From: Nocardioides soli | GTDB lineage: Bacteria; Actinomycetota; Actinomycetes; Propionibacteriales; Nocardioidaceae | Assembly (NCBI RefSeq): GCF_014191495.1 | Contig: NZ_JACHWR010000001.1 | Coordinates: forward strand, 1,798,001 to 1,862,000 | Reading direction: 5' to 3' | Length of the DNA: 64,000 bases | Shown: positions 35,072 to 43,888 of the stretch, one piece after another | Numbering within the stretch: position 1 is the stretch's first letter | Layout of the letters: each line of letters starts with the position of its first letter | Translations under genes and position numbers: made by a program | Notes under the pieces: model-generated | The model's input: the letters and a program-made list of their open reading frames with translations, nothing else | Told to the model about the DNA's origin: nothing | Databases searched by the model: none

Positions 35072-36214
35072 ATGGGCGACGAGAACACGTTCTACTTCCC
35101 GCCTCCGGGCCAGGTCCCCACCGTACCGGTGGTCGTGTGGGGCACCGGGAACATGGGCCGCGCGGCGATCCGCGCCGTGGCCGCCCACCCGGGCCTGGGG
35201 CTGGCCGGCGTGGTGACCTCCTCCCCCGCCAAGGCCGGCCACGACGCCGGGGAGCTGGCCGGCCTCGACCGGGCGCTCGGCGTACTCGCCACCACGGAGG
35301 CGGGTGCCGCGCTGGGCGCGCTCGACGGTGCCGGCGCCGTCGCCTACATGGCCTCGGGCGATCTGCGGCCCGAGGCCGCGCTCGCCGACGTCGCCCGCTG
35401 CCTGAGCGGCGGCGCGGTCGTGGTGACCCCGGCGCTCTACGCCCTCTACGACCCGCGGCACGCGCCCGCCGAGCTCACCGCGCCCCTGCTGGCCGCGGCC
35501 CGGTCGGGGTCGAGCGCGCTCTTCGCCAGCGGAGTCGACCCGGGCTGGGGCAACGACGTGCTGCCGGTCCTGCTCAGCGCCGTGGCGGGGACCCTCGACA
35601 AGGTCCGCTGCCAGGAGATCTTCGACTACTCGACCTACGACCAGCCCGACTCGGTGCGGCACCTCGTCGGCATGGGCGAGCCGATGGACCAGGTGCCGCC
35701 GATGGTGGCGGCCGGCGTCCCGACGATGGTCTGGGGCGGTCAGGTGCGGATGATCGCGCGGGCGCTCGGGGTGCCGCTCGACGAGATCCGCGAGACCGTC
35801 GACCGGCGGGCGCTCGACGCCGACGCGACCAACGCGATGGGGCTCTTCGAGGCCGGGACCCAGGGCGCGCTGCGCTTCGAGGTGCAGGGCGTCGTTGCGG
35901 GGGTGCCGCGGATCGTCGTCGAGCACGTCACCCGGATCGACCCCGGCTGCGCCCCGGACTGGCCGGTGCCGCCCGACGGCGGCGCGGGCGCGCACCGCGT
36001 GGTCATCGAGGGCCGACCTCGCATCGAGCTGAGCCTGGAGGCCACCGACGAGGGCGGCAACCGGGCCGCCGGGGGCAATGCGACGGCCGCGAACCGACTC
36101 GTCAACGCGATCCCGTGGTTGACCAGCGCCGCGCCCGGTCTGTACGACGGGCTCGACGTACCCCTCACGCCGGCGAGCGGCCGCATCGCCGGAACCGGAA
36201 GGAGCACAGCATGA
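35072..36214 (+). CDS. DapB/diaminopentanoate-dehydrogenase-like NAD(P)-binding oxidoreductase
   Basis: 380 residues. A Rossmann motif GTGNMG (24-29) follows VPVVVWG; the rest resembles the dihydrodipicolinate-reductase-like/2,4-diaminopentanoate-dehydrogenase group (FASGVDPGWGNDVLPVLLSAV, GMGEPMDQVP). The frame is open upstream through the S10 leader, but the ATG at 35072 gives the family start and sits 6 nt after TATCGT. Its stop overlaps the start of the next gene (ATGA), so the two probably act together. The substrate is not known; it is not the lysine-pathway dapB by context. Confidence 0.75.
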   Translation: MGDENTFYFPPPGQVPTVPVVVWGTGNMGRAAIRAVAAHPGLGLAGVVTSSPAKAGHDAGELAGLDRALGVLATTEAGAALGALDGAGAVAYMASGDLRPEAALADVARCLSGGAVVVTPALYALYDPRHAPAELTAPLLAAARSGSSALFASGVDPGWGNDVLPVLLSAVAGTLDKVRCQEIFDYSTYDQPDSVRHLVGMGEPMDQVPPMVAAGVPTMVWGGQVRMIARALGVPLDEIRETVDRRALDADATNAMGLFEAGTQGALRFEVQGVVAGVPRIVVEHVTRIDPGCAPDWPVPPDGGAGAHRVVIEGRPRIELSLEATDEGGNRAAGGNATAANRLVNAIPWLTSAAPGLYDGLDVPLTPASGRIAGTGRSTA

Positions 36215-36714
36215 TCGTCGACCTGCCCGAGGACAAGGACCCGATCCTCTACGTGTGGGGCGAGATGGTGCCGGGGATCGGCATCCCCGCCTCGGCGTTC
36301 GCCACCAGCGTCTACGAGCACACGACACTCGGGCTGCGGGAGTTCGAGGCCGCGCGGCTGCGGATCGCGCAGATCAACGGCTGCCTCTTCTGCCAGGACT
36401 GGCGCACCGAGCGCGACGGCGTCCGCGTCGAGGACACCTTCGCCGACGCCGTCACCCACTGGCGGACCACCGGCGACTTCGACGACCGGACCCGGCTGGC
36501 GGCGGAGTACGCCGAGCGGTACGCCGTCGACCACCACGGGCTGGACGACGGGTTCTGGACCCGGATGAAGGCCCACTACAGCGACCGCGAGATCGTCGAG
36601 CTCTCGATGTGCCTCGGCTCGTGGCTGGCCTTCGGCCGCCTCAACCACGTGCTCGGACTAGACGCGGCCTGCGTGCTGCCCAGCAACGCGGTCCCGCAGC
36701 AGGGCGGCCACTGA
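36211..36714 (+). CDS. Carboxymuconolactone decarboxylase/AhpD-like protein
   Basis: 167 residues, one AhpD-like helical domain with a CxxC redox pair (C58 and C61 in NGCLFCQDWR) and conserved downstream Glu/His positions (ELSMCLGSWLAFGRLNHVLGL). Such proteins act as alkyl-hydroperoxidase-type thiol reductants or decarboxylases. The start overlaps the preceding oxidoreductase gene by 4 nt and has GGAAGGAG upstream. A joint role in oxidising a small carbonyl compound is only inference. Confidence 0.8.
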   Translation: MIVDLPEDKDPILYVWGEMVPGIGIPASAFATSVYEHTTLGLREFEAARLRIAQINGCLFCQDWRTERDGVRVEDTFADAVTHWRTTGDFDDRTRLAAEYAERYAVDHHGLDDGFWTRMKAHYSDREIVELSMCLGSWLAFGRLNHVLGLDAACVLPSNAVPQQGGH

Positions 36715-36720
36715 CAGGAT
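36715..36720 (+). promoter_or_regulatory. Candidate -10 box at the start of the MoxR/DUF58 operon (leaderless)
   Basis: CAGGAT directly follows the preceding stop codon and lies 6 nt before the ATG at 36727. No ribosome binding site is seen, so the operon may start with a leaderless gene. Confidence 0.45.
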
Positions 36721-36726
36721 GGGCCC

Positions 36727-37839
36727 ATGTCGGGCAGCCCGTGGTACCCGTCGCCGGGCGGCCCCGGCGACCCACCCCCGCCGGGGTGGCAGCCGCCATC
36801 GGAGTCCCCTCCGCCGCTCTGGGGCCCCGCTCCCGGCGGTCCCCCGCCGGCCGGGCCGCCCGGTGGCTCCCCCGGCTGGGCGCCGGGGATGCTCGGTGCC
36901 GCGCACAAGCCCGGCGCGATGCCGCTGCGACCGCTCGGACTCGGTGACCTGTACGACGCGGCGTTCCGGATCATCCGCTTCAACCCGCGGGCGACCGTCG
37001 GCTCCTCGGTGCTGGTCGCCGCGGTCGCGATGGCGCTGCCGGTGCTGGTCACCGCCGTGGTCACGCTGGCCGTCGGCCTGTCCGCCGAGTCGTCGGGCGG
37101 CGACACCGCCGACGAGCTCGGCAGCCTGACCGCGCTCGGGGCGCTCGGGCTCGGATCGGCGCTCCAGTACGTCGGGCTGATCTTCGTGACCGGGATGATC
37201 GCCCACGTCACCGCGGCCGCGGCGATCGGCCGGCGGCTCACGCTCGGCGAGGCCTGGGCGGCCACCCGGGGCAGCCGCTGGCGGCTGGTCGGGATCACCG
37301 TGCTGATCGGGCTGCTCTGGCTGGTCCTCCTGCTCGGGTACGTCCTGATGTCGGTCGTCGTCCTGGTGGCCACGTCGTCCTGGGAGCTCCCGCTCGCCTG
37401 GTTCGTCGTGACCGGGCCGGCGGTGGTCGCGCTCGGCTGCTGGCTGTGGATCCGGCTCACCTACCTCGCCGTACCGGCGCTGATGGTCGAGCGGACCGGC
37501 GTGTTCGCCGGCCTCGGCCGCGCCTACGCGCTGACCCGGCGCCAGTTCTGGCGCACGTTCGGCATCGGCCTGCTGACGCTGGTGGTCACCTCGGTCGCCG
37601 CACAGATCCTGACCGTGCCGTTCGCGATCGTCGGCTCGGTGCTCAGCGTCGCGATCAGCGATCCCGAGGTCGCCCTCCTGCTCATGGTGGTGGTCAACGC
37701 ACTCGGCACGGTCGTCTCGACCGCCTTCGTCGCACCGTTAACGGCCGCGGTGGCCTCGCTGCAGTACCTCGACCAGCGGATCCGCAAGGAGGCCTACGAC
37801 ATCGAGCTGATGACGCAGGCGGGGATCACCGCACCGTGA
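36727..37839 (+). CDS. Polytopic membrane protein with Pro/Gly-rich N-terminus
   Basis: 370 residues. About 60 Pro/Gly-rich cytosolic residues (GGPGDPPPPGWQPPSE...) precede a soluble segment LGDLYDAAFRIIRFNPRATVG and six or so membrane helices. The pattern resembles the membrane domain found beside glycerophosphodiesterases and DUF58 operons (DUF7544/DUF7847-like). It is the first gene of an operon with DUF4129, DUF4350, MoxR and DUF58; its TGA overlaps the next start (GTGA). It probably anchors or assembles an envelope complex; no enzymatic motif was found. Confidence 0.75.
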   Translation: MSGSPWYPSPGGPGDPPPPGWQPPSESPPPLWGPAPGGPPPAGPPGGSPGWAPGMLGAAHKPGAMPLRPLGLGDLYDAAFRIIRFNPRATVGSSVLVAAVAMALPVLVTAVVTLAVGLSAESSGGDTADELGSLTALGALGLGSALQYVGLIFVTGMIAHVTAAAAIGRRLTLGEAWAATRGSRWRLVGITVLIGLLWLVLLLGYVLMSVVVLVATSSWELPLAWFVVTGPAVVALGCWLWIRLTYLAVPALMVERTGVFAGLGRAYALTRRQFWRTFGIGLLTLVVTSVAAQILTVPFAIVGSVLSVAISDPEVALLLMVVVNALGTVVSTAFVAPLTAAVASLQYLDQRIRKEAYDIELMTQAGITAP

Positions 37840-38459
37840 GCCGCGCGCTGGCCCTGCTCGCGGAGCCGCCGCTCGACCCGTCCGGGGACGAGGCGCGGTC
37901 GCTGCTCGGACGCGAGCTGCTGCATCCGGAGTACCACGAGCGCAACGTGCTCGAGCGGCTCCTGGACTGGCTCGACCGGCTGCTCGGCGGCACGATCGAC
38001 GCCGCGGCCGACGCGCCGCCGCTGTCGACGTTCCTGGCGATCGCGGCGTTCCTGGCGCTCGGCCTCGCGCTCGCCTGGCTGGTCTCGCGTGCCCGTCGGG
38101 CACCGCGGGCGGCGATCGGGCCGGGCCCCGTCGTCGCGGACCGGACGCTCACGGCCGCCCAACTGCGCGCCGCGGCCCAGCACGCGCTCGCCGCGGGGCG
38201 CCCGGCCGACGCGCTGGTCGACGGCTTCCGCGCGCTGACCGTGCGACAGGTCGAGCGCGGCCGGCTCGACGACCGGCCCGGGGCGACCGCGCACGAGGTG
38301 GCGGTGGCCCTCGCCGCGGCGTACCCCGACCTGGGCGCCCGGGTCGAGGGCAGCGCGACCCGGTTCGACGCCGTGCTCTACGGCGGGCGTCCCGCCACCC
38401 CGGAGCAGGCCGTCGAGGTGCTCGCGCTCGACGACGCCCTCTCGGGGGTACGCCGATGA
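37836..38459 (+). CDS. DUF4129-domain membrane protein
   Basis: 207 residues: a short N-terminal helix region (LLGRELLHPEYHERNVLERLLDWLDRLLGG), one membrane segment (about 66-88) and a C-terminal cytosolic DUF4129 domain (TAAQLRAAAQHALAAGRPADALVDGFRALTVRQVERG...FDAVLYGGRPAT). The GTG start overlaps the upstream stop. DUF4129 is often found next to MoxR and DUF58; the function is unknown. Confidence 0.82.
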   Translation: MSRALALLAEPPLDPSGDEARSLLGRELLHPEYHERNVLERLLDWLDRLLGGTIDAAADAPPLSTFLAIAAFLALGLALAWLVSRARRAPRAAIGPGPVVADRTLTAAQLRAAAQHALAAGRPADALVDGFRALTVRQVERGRLDDRPGATAHEVAVALAAAYPDLGARVEGSATRFDAVLYGGRPATPEQAVEVLALDDALSGVRR

Positions 38460-39549
38460 GCAGGCACCGGGCGACACTCGCGATCGGCGTCGGACTGGTC
38501 GCCGCCGTCGTGGTCGTGCTGCTGATCGGAGGCGGCGGACACCGGTCCGGCTTCCTCGACCCGGACAACCCCGACCCCGCCGGCGGGCGCGCGCTGGCGC
38601 GGGTGCTCGAGGATCAGGGGGTCGACGTCACCGTCGCCCGCGACGCGGACCACCTGGAGCGCACCGAGACCGGGCCGGACACCACCGTCGTCGTCACCTC
38701 GACCGACCGACTCGGGACGAGCACCGCCGAACGGCTGCTCGACCACGCGGGCGGGGCCCGCGTGGTGCTCGTCGAGGCCGAGCCCGGCCTGGCCGACGTG
38801 CTCGGTGTGCCGGCGCCGACCCGGATCGCGCCCGACCGCGCGATCGTTGCCGACTGCGCCGACCCGGCGTACGCCGACCTCGCCGTCGCCGTCGACCTGG
38901 CGCTCGCCTACCCCGGCCCGGGCTGCTTCCCGACCGGCGACGGCGCCGCGCTGCTGGCGGAGCCGCGGCCGGGCCTGGTGCTGCTCGGTGCGGGCCACGC
39001 GCTGAGCAACGACCAGGTGCTGCGCGCCGACAACGCCGCCCTCGCCCTGCGGCTGCTCGGCGGGTCGGACCGGCTGGTCTGGTACGTGCCCTCGCTCGAG
39101 GACCTCCGCGCCGGCGACGGCGTCAGCCTCTCGTCGCTGCTGCCCGACTGGCTGCGCCCGGGGCTGCTGCTGGTCGCCGTCGCGACCCTCGCCCTGCTGC
39201 TGTGGCGGTCGCGCCGGCTCGGCCCGCTCGCGGTCGAGCCGCTGCCGGTGACGGTCAAGGCGATCGAGACCACCCGCAGCCGGGGCCGGCTCTACCGCAG
39301 GGCCGGCGACCGGGCGCACGCCGCCGAGGTGCTGCGGGCCGCGGCCCGGGTGCGCACCGCCGAGCGGCTGCGCCTCGGCTCGGGGCCCGATCCGGTCGCG
39401 CTCGTGCGCGACCTCGCGCGGCACACCGGCCGCCCCCAGGCGGAGATCGACGCCCTCCTCGGACCGCACGCCCCGCCACCCGCCACCGACCACGACCTGA
39501 TCACGCTGGCCGACCGGCTGGCCGAGCTCGACAGAGAGGTACGCCGCCC

Positions 39550-39553
<4 letters not shown>
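38456..39553 (+). CDS. DUF4350-domain protein
   Basis: 365 residues: an N-terminal membrane helix (8-25), an extracytoplasmic DUF4350 region (DPDNPDPAGGRALARVLEDQGVDVTVARDADHL...TVVVTSTD, a GATase-like fold), a second helix near 238-255 and a cytosolic tail (RTRSRGRLYRRAGDRAHAAEVLRAAAR). It overlaps both neighbours by 4 nt. It is an invariant partner of MoxR/DUF58 in actinobacteria, role unknown. Confidence 0.82.
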
Positions 39554-40527
<974 letters not shown>

Positions 40528-40537
40528 GACCCGAGCC

Positions 40538-41824
40538 ATGGCGATCTCCGGACGCGTCCCGCTGCTGCTCCTGCTGGGGGTGGTGGCGGTGCTGCTGCGA
40601 CCGGAGACCAGCACCACCTGGCTGTGGACGCTCGCCGTCGGCCTGCTGGTGGGGCTCGACGTGCTGCTCGCACCCGCCCCGTCGTCGCTGTCGCTGGAGC
40701 GCCGGCCGGTCGGCTCGGTGCGGCTCGGCGACCCGGCCACCAGCGTGCTGGTCGCCACCAACGACTCGCGTCGCCGGCTGCGCGGCGTCGTCCGCGACTC
40801 CTGGCAGCCGACCGCCGGCGCGCGCGCCAACCGGCACCGCATCGCGCTCGGCCCCGGCGACCGGGTGCCGCTGCCGACGCCGCTGCTGCCCCGCCGCCGG
40901 GGCGACCTGCGCGCGCTCGGTGTCACCGTCCGGCTCCAGGGTCCGCTCGGCCTCGCGTCGCGGCAGGCCACCCGGCCGCTCGACGGCACGGTGCGGGCCC
41001 TGCCGCCCTTCGAGTCGCGCAAGCACCTGCCGAGCCGGCTGGCCCGGCTGCGCGATCTCGACGGCCGGGCCGCGGTGCGGGTGCGCGGCCAGGGCACGGA
41101 GTTCGACTCGCTGCGGGAGTACGTGCGCGGCGACGACGTCCGTGCCATCGACTGGCGGGCCAGCGCCCGCAGCCGCAACGTGGTGGTGCGGACCTGGCAG
41201 CCCGAGCGCGACCGCCGCGTCGTACTGGTGCTCGACACCTCGCGTACGTCGGCCGGCCGGATCGGCGACGTACCCCGGCTCGACTCCGCGATGGACGCCG
41301 CGCTGCTGCTGGCGTCGCTCGCCTCGCGCGCCGGCGACCGGGTCGACGTCGTGGCCGGCGACCGGCGGGTGCGCAGCCGGCTCCGCTTCGCCGGGGCGCG
41401 CGACATCGCCGCGCGGCTCCAGGAGGCGATGGCCGACGTCGAGCCGGTGATCGCCGAGGCCGACTGGGACGCCCTGGCCGGCGCCGTGACCGGCCTCGGC
41501 CGGCAGCGGGCACTGCTGGTGCTGCTCACGCCCCTCGAGCCGGCGGCCGTCGAGGAAGGCCTGCTGCCCGTGCTGCCCACCCTGACCCGCCACCACCGGG
41601 TGGTGCTCGCGTCGGTGCGCGACCCCGAGCTCGAGCGCCTCGCGGCGGACCGCGCCGGCCTCGACGAGGTCTACGACGCCGCGGCCGCCGAGCGGGCCAT
41701 CGGCCGCCGCCGGCACACCGCCGGCCTCCTCCGTGCCCTCGGCGTCGACGTCCTCGACGCCGACGACCTACCGCCCGTGCTCGCCGACCACTACCTGTCG
41801 CTCAAGGCGCGCGGCCTCCTCTGA
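40538..41824 (+). CDS. DUF58-domain (vWA-like) protein
   Basis: 428 residues. Two N-terminal membrane helices are followed by the DUF58 signature EFDSLREYVRGDDVRAIDWRASAR and a von Willebrand A-like fold with a MIDAS-type DTSRTS near residue 231. DUF58 proteins pair with MoxR ATPases. It starts 10 nt after the moxR stop and ends the operon, facing the convergent SpoIIM-like gene. Confidence 0.88.
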   Translation: MAISGRVPLLLLLGVVAVLLRPETSTTWLWTLAVGLLVGLDVLLAPAPSSLSLERRPVGSVRLGDPATSVLVATNDSRRRLRGVVRDSWQPTAGARANRHRIALGPGDRVPLPTPLLPRRRGDLRALGVTVRLQGPLGLASRQATRPLDGTVRALPPFESRKHLPSRLARLRDLDGRAAVRVRGQGTEFDSLREYVRGDDVRAIDWRASARSRNVVVRTWQPERDRRVVLVLDTSRTSAGRIGDVPRLDSAMDAALLLASLASRAGDRVDVVAGDRRVRSRLRFAGARDIAARLQEAMADVEPVIAEADWDALAGAVTGLGRQRALLVLLTPLEPAAVEEGLLPVLPTLTRHHRVVLASVRDPELERLAADRAGLDEVYDAAAAERAIGRRRHTAGLLRALGVDVLDADDLPPVLADHYLSLKARGLL

Positions 41825-41833
41825 ACGGTTGAG

Positions 41834-42829
41834 TCAGGCCTGGGTGGCGACCCGGTCCTCGAGCAGTACGGCGTCGAGGTCTCCGGTCTCACCGCGCCAG
41901 GTGGCCTGTCGACCGAGCACGAAGACGTAGGCGAAGAAGACCGCCTCGGCCAGGATCCCGATGCCGACCCGGGCCCAGGTGGGCAGTCCGGACGGGGTCA
42001 CGAAGGCCTCGATGACCCCGCTGACCAGGAGCACCGCGACCAGGCCGAGGGCGACGGTGCCGGCGGTGCGGCCCTCGCGGGCCAGCGACTGCGTGCGGGT
42101 GAGCTCACCCGGCTCCACCCACGACCAGAACAGCTTCAGGCCCATGCCGCCGGCCACGAAGACGGCGGTGAGCTCCAGCAGGCCGTGCGGAAGGATCAGT
42201 CCCCAGAAGTGCCCGGCGTGGTCGTGGCGGATCATGATCGAGCCGATGATCGCCAGGTTGGCGATGTTCTGGAAGAGCAGCCAGACCACCGGCAGCCCGA
42301 GTACGCCGAGCGCGATGCAGAGCGCCGAGACCCACGCGTTGTTGACCCAGACCTGCGCGGCGAAGTGACTCGCGGCGTACTCGCTGTAGTAGTCCTCGAA
42401 GTCGTGGCTGACCAGCTGCTCGACGTCCTCGGGCGAGAGCAGGCTCTGCTCGACGTCGGGGTGCCCGAGCAGCCAGAGGATCATCACGCCGGTGACCACG
42501 ACGTTGGCCGCGAGCGTGCCGAGCCACCACCAGCGCAGCCGGTAGAGCGCGCCGGGGAAGCGGCCGACGAAGAACCGCCGGACCCCGGCCCAGGTGCCGG
42601 TGCGGGTGCCGGCCGCCCGGTTGCGCGCCCGCGACAGCAGCGAGGATAGGTAGGCGATCAGCGTCGCGTCCGGCGCGGAGGTGCGCACCACCGAGAGATG
42701 GGTGGCCACCTGCTGGTAGCGCTCGACCAGCTCGTCGGCCTCGGGACCCGACAGCCGGCGCCGCCGGGTGAGCTCCTCCAGCCGACGCCACTCGGCGAGG
42801 TGCGCCGCGACGTACGCGTCGAGGTCCAT
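41834..42829 (-). CDS. Stage II sporulation protein M-like membrane protein
   Basis: 331 residues with a SpoIIM-type domain: cytosolic helical N-terminus (MDLDAYVAAHLAEWRRLEELTRRRRLSG), then about six membrane segments including FWGLILPHGLLELTAVFVAGGMGLKLFWSW. In endospore formers SpoIIM belongs to the engulfment peptidoglycan hydrolase complex; in non-sporulating actinobacteria the homologue sits beside RDD and MoxR/DUF58 genes and its role is unknown. Start codon is 6 nt after TAGGCT, so it is likely leaderless. Confidence 0.85.
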   Translation of the reverse strand: MDLDAYVAAHLAEWRRLEELTRRRRLSGPEADELVERYQQVATHLSVVRTSAPDATLIAYLSSLLSRARNRAAGTRTGTWAGVRRFFVGRFPGALYRLRWWWLGTLAANVVVTGVMILWLLGHPDVEQSLLSPEDVEQLVSHDFEDYYSEYAASHFAAQVWVNNAWVSALCIALGVLGLPVVWLLFQNIANLAIIGSIMIRHDHAGHFWGLILPHGLLELTAVFVAGGMGLKLFWSWVEPGELTRTQSLAREGRTAGTVALGLVAVLLVSGVIEAFVTPSGLPTWARVGIGILAEAVFFAYVFVLGRQATWRGETGDLDAVLLEDRVATQA

Positions 42830-42835
42830 GCCCGG

Positions 42836-42845
42836 AGCCTAGACT
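42836..42845. promoter_or_regulatory. Overlapping divergent leaderless -10 boxes
   Basis: AGCCTAGACT contains TAGGCT on the minus strand (42841-42836, 6 nt before the SpoIIM-like ATG) and TAGACT on the plus strand (42840-42845, 8 nt before the RDD ATG). The two boxes share two base pairs, so the promoters should exclude each other. Confidence 0.6.
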
Positions 42846-42853
42846 CACCGGCG

Positions 42854-43663
42854 ATGGCCGCCCCCGAGTTCGCGACGCTCACGACCGACGACCTCGTCAC
42901 CGGCGAGGCGGTCGCGCTCGACCTGCCTCCGGCGAGCATCGGCGCCCGGATCGTCTCGGGGCTCATCGACGTCGTGGCCGCCTCGGTGCTGTTGGTGGCG
43001 CTGGTGCTCGGCCTGGCGATCGCGGCGCTGCGCGCCGACGAGGCACTGGCACAGGTGGCGATGCTCGCGTCGATCATCGTGGCCTGGATCGTCTTCCCGA
43101 CCACGATCGAGACGCTGACCCGGGGCAGGTCCCTGGGCAAGCTCGCGATGGGGCTGCGCGCGGTGCGCGACGACGCGGGACCCATCTCCTTCCACCACGC
43201 GTTCGTGCGCGCGCTGGTCGGCGTGGTCGAGATCTACCTCTTCTTCGGCAGCCCCGCCTTCTTCTGCGCCCTGCTCAGCCCGCGCGGCAAGCGCCTGGGC
43301 GACTACGCCGCCGGGACGTACGTCGTCCGCGACCGGATCCGCCTCACCCTCCCCCAGCCGGTACCGATGCCGCCCCCGCTCGCGGCGTGGGCGGCACAGG
43401 CCGACATGGCCGCGCTGCCGACCGGGCTCGCGATCGCGGTGCGGCAGTACCTCGGCCGCTCCCAGGAGATCGACCCGCGCTCGCGCGCCGCCCTCGGCGA
43501 ACGGCTCGCCTCCGCCGTCAGCCGGCACGTCTCGCCGCCCCCGCCGCCCGGGACCCCGCCCGAGGCCTACCTCGCGGCGGTGGTCGCCGCGCGGCGCGAG
43601 CGCGACACCCGGCGGCTGGCCCGTGAGGCCGAGCTGCGACGCCGGTTGGCCGCCCGCGGCTGA
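42854..43663 (+). CDS. RDD-family membrane protein
   Basis: 269 residues. The RDD domain covers roughly 25-165 (IGARIVSGLIDVVAASVLLVA with the Arg and Asp, then RGRSLGKLAMGLRAVRDD), followed by a long cytosolic helical tail rich in Arg. Some RDD proteins move ions or are linked to membrane protein assembly. It is divergent from the SpoIIM-like gene, with shared promoter DNA, a pairing seen in other actinobacteria from memory. Confidence 0.85.
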   Translation: MAAPEFATLTTDDLVTGEAVALDLPPASIGARIVSGLIDVVAASVLLVALVLGLAIAALRADEALAQVAMLASIIVAWIVFPTTIETLTRGRSLGKLAMGLRAVRDDAGPISFHHAFVRALVGVVEIYLFFGSPAFFCALLSPRGKRLGDYAAGTYVVRDRIRLTLPQPVPMPPPLAAWAAQADMAALPTGLAIAVRQYLGRSQEIDPRSRAALGERLASAVSRHVSPPPPPGTPPEAYLAAVVAARRERDTRRLAREAELRRRLAARG

Positions 43664-43729
43664 CCCGGGGTCAGTACGAGGTGGAGATCGTCCGGCACGA
43701 ACACCGGCGGTGGGGCTATCATCCGGCAG

Positions 43730-43743
43730 TGGGAGCGTTCCCA
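43730..43743. promoter_or_regulatory. LacI-family operator 1, upstream of the sugar ABC operon
   Basis: TGGGAGCGTTCCCA is a near-perfect palindrome and is identical to 48730-48743, which precedes the LacI gene of this cluster. It resembles the actinobacterial CebR-type operator (TGGGAGCGCTCCCA). It lies about 40 bp upstream of the candidate -35 box. Confidence 0.8.
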
Positions 43744-43784
43744 TTGAAATGTGACCTGCGTTACAGAATCGTGACCGGGGTCCC

Positions 43785-43814
43785 TTGACGGGGCACGCGC
43801 GTAAACGTTTGCAT
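43785..43814 (+). promoter_or_regulatory. Sugar ABC operon promoter with second LacI-type operator
   Basis: TTGACG (43785-43790) is a good -35 box; TTGCAT (43809-43814) at an 18-nt spacing is the best -10. CGTAAACGTTTGCA (43800-43813) overlaps it and is close to the classic LacI-type palindrome TGCAAACGTTTGCA. A second repressor of that type could act here. Confidence 0.5.
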
Positions 43815-43888
43815 CGTTGCCCACGGAGCGGGTTACAAGGCGCGCGGACCTGGACGGACCTGCTGACAATCCAGAGAGGAATGCACGA

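Noticed and set aside
35072..36214. Lysine-pathway dihydrodipicolinate reductase (dapB)
   Set aside because: The length (380 residues) and C-terminal motifs do not match DapB (about 250 residues), and no dap gene is nearby.
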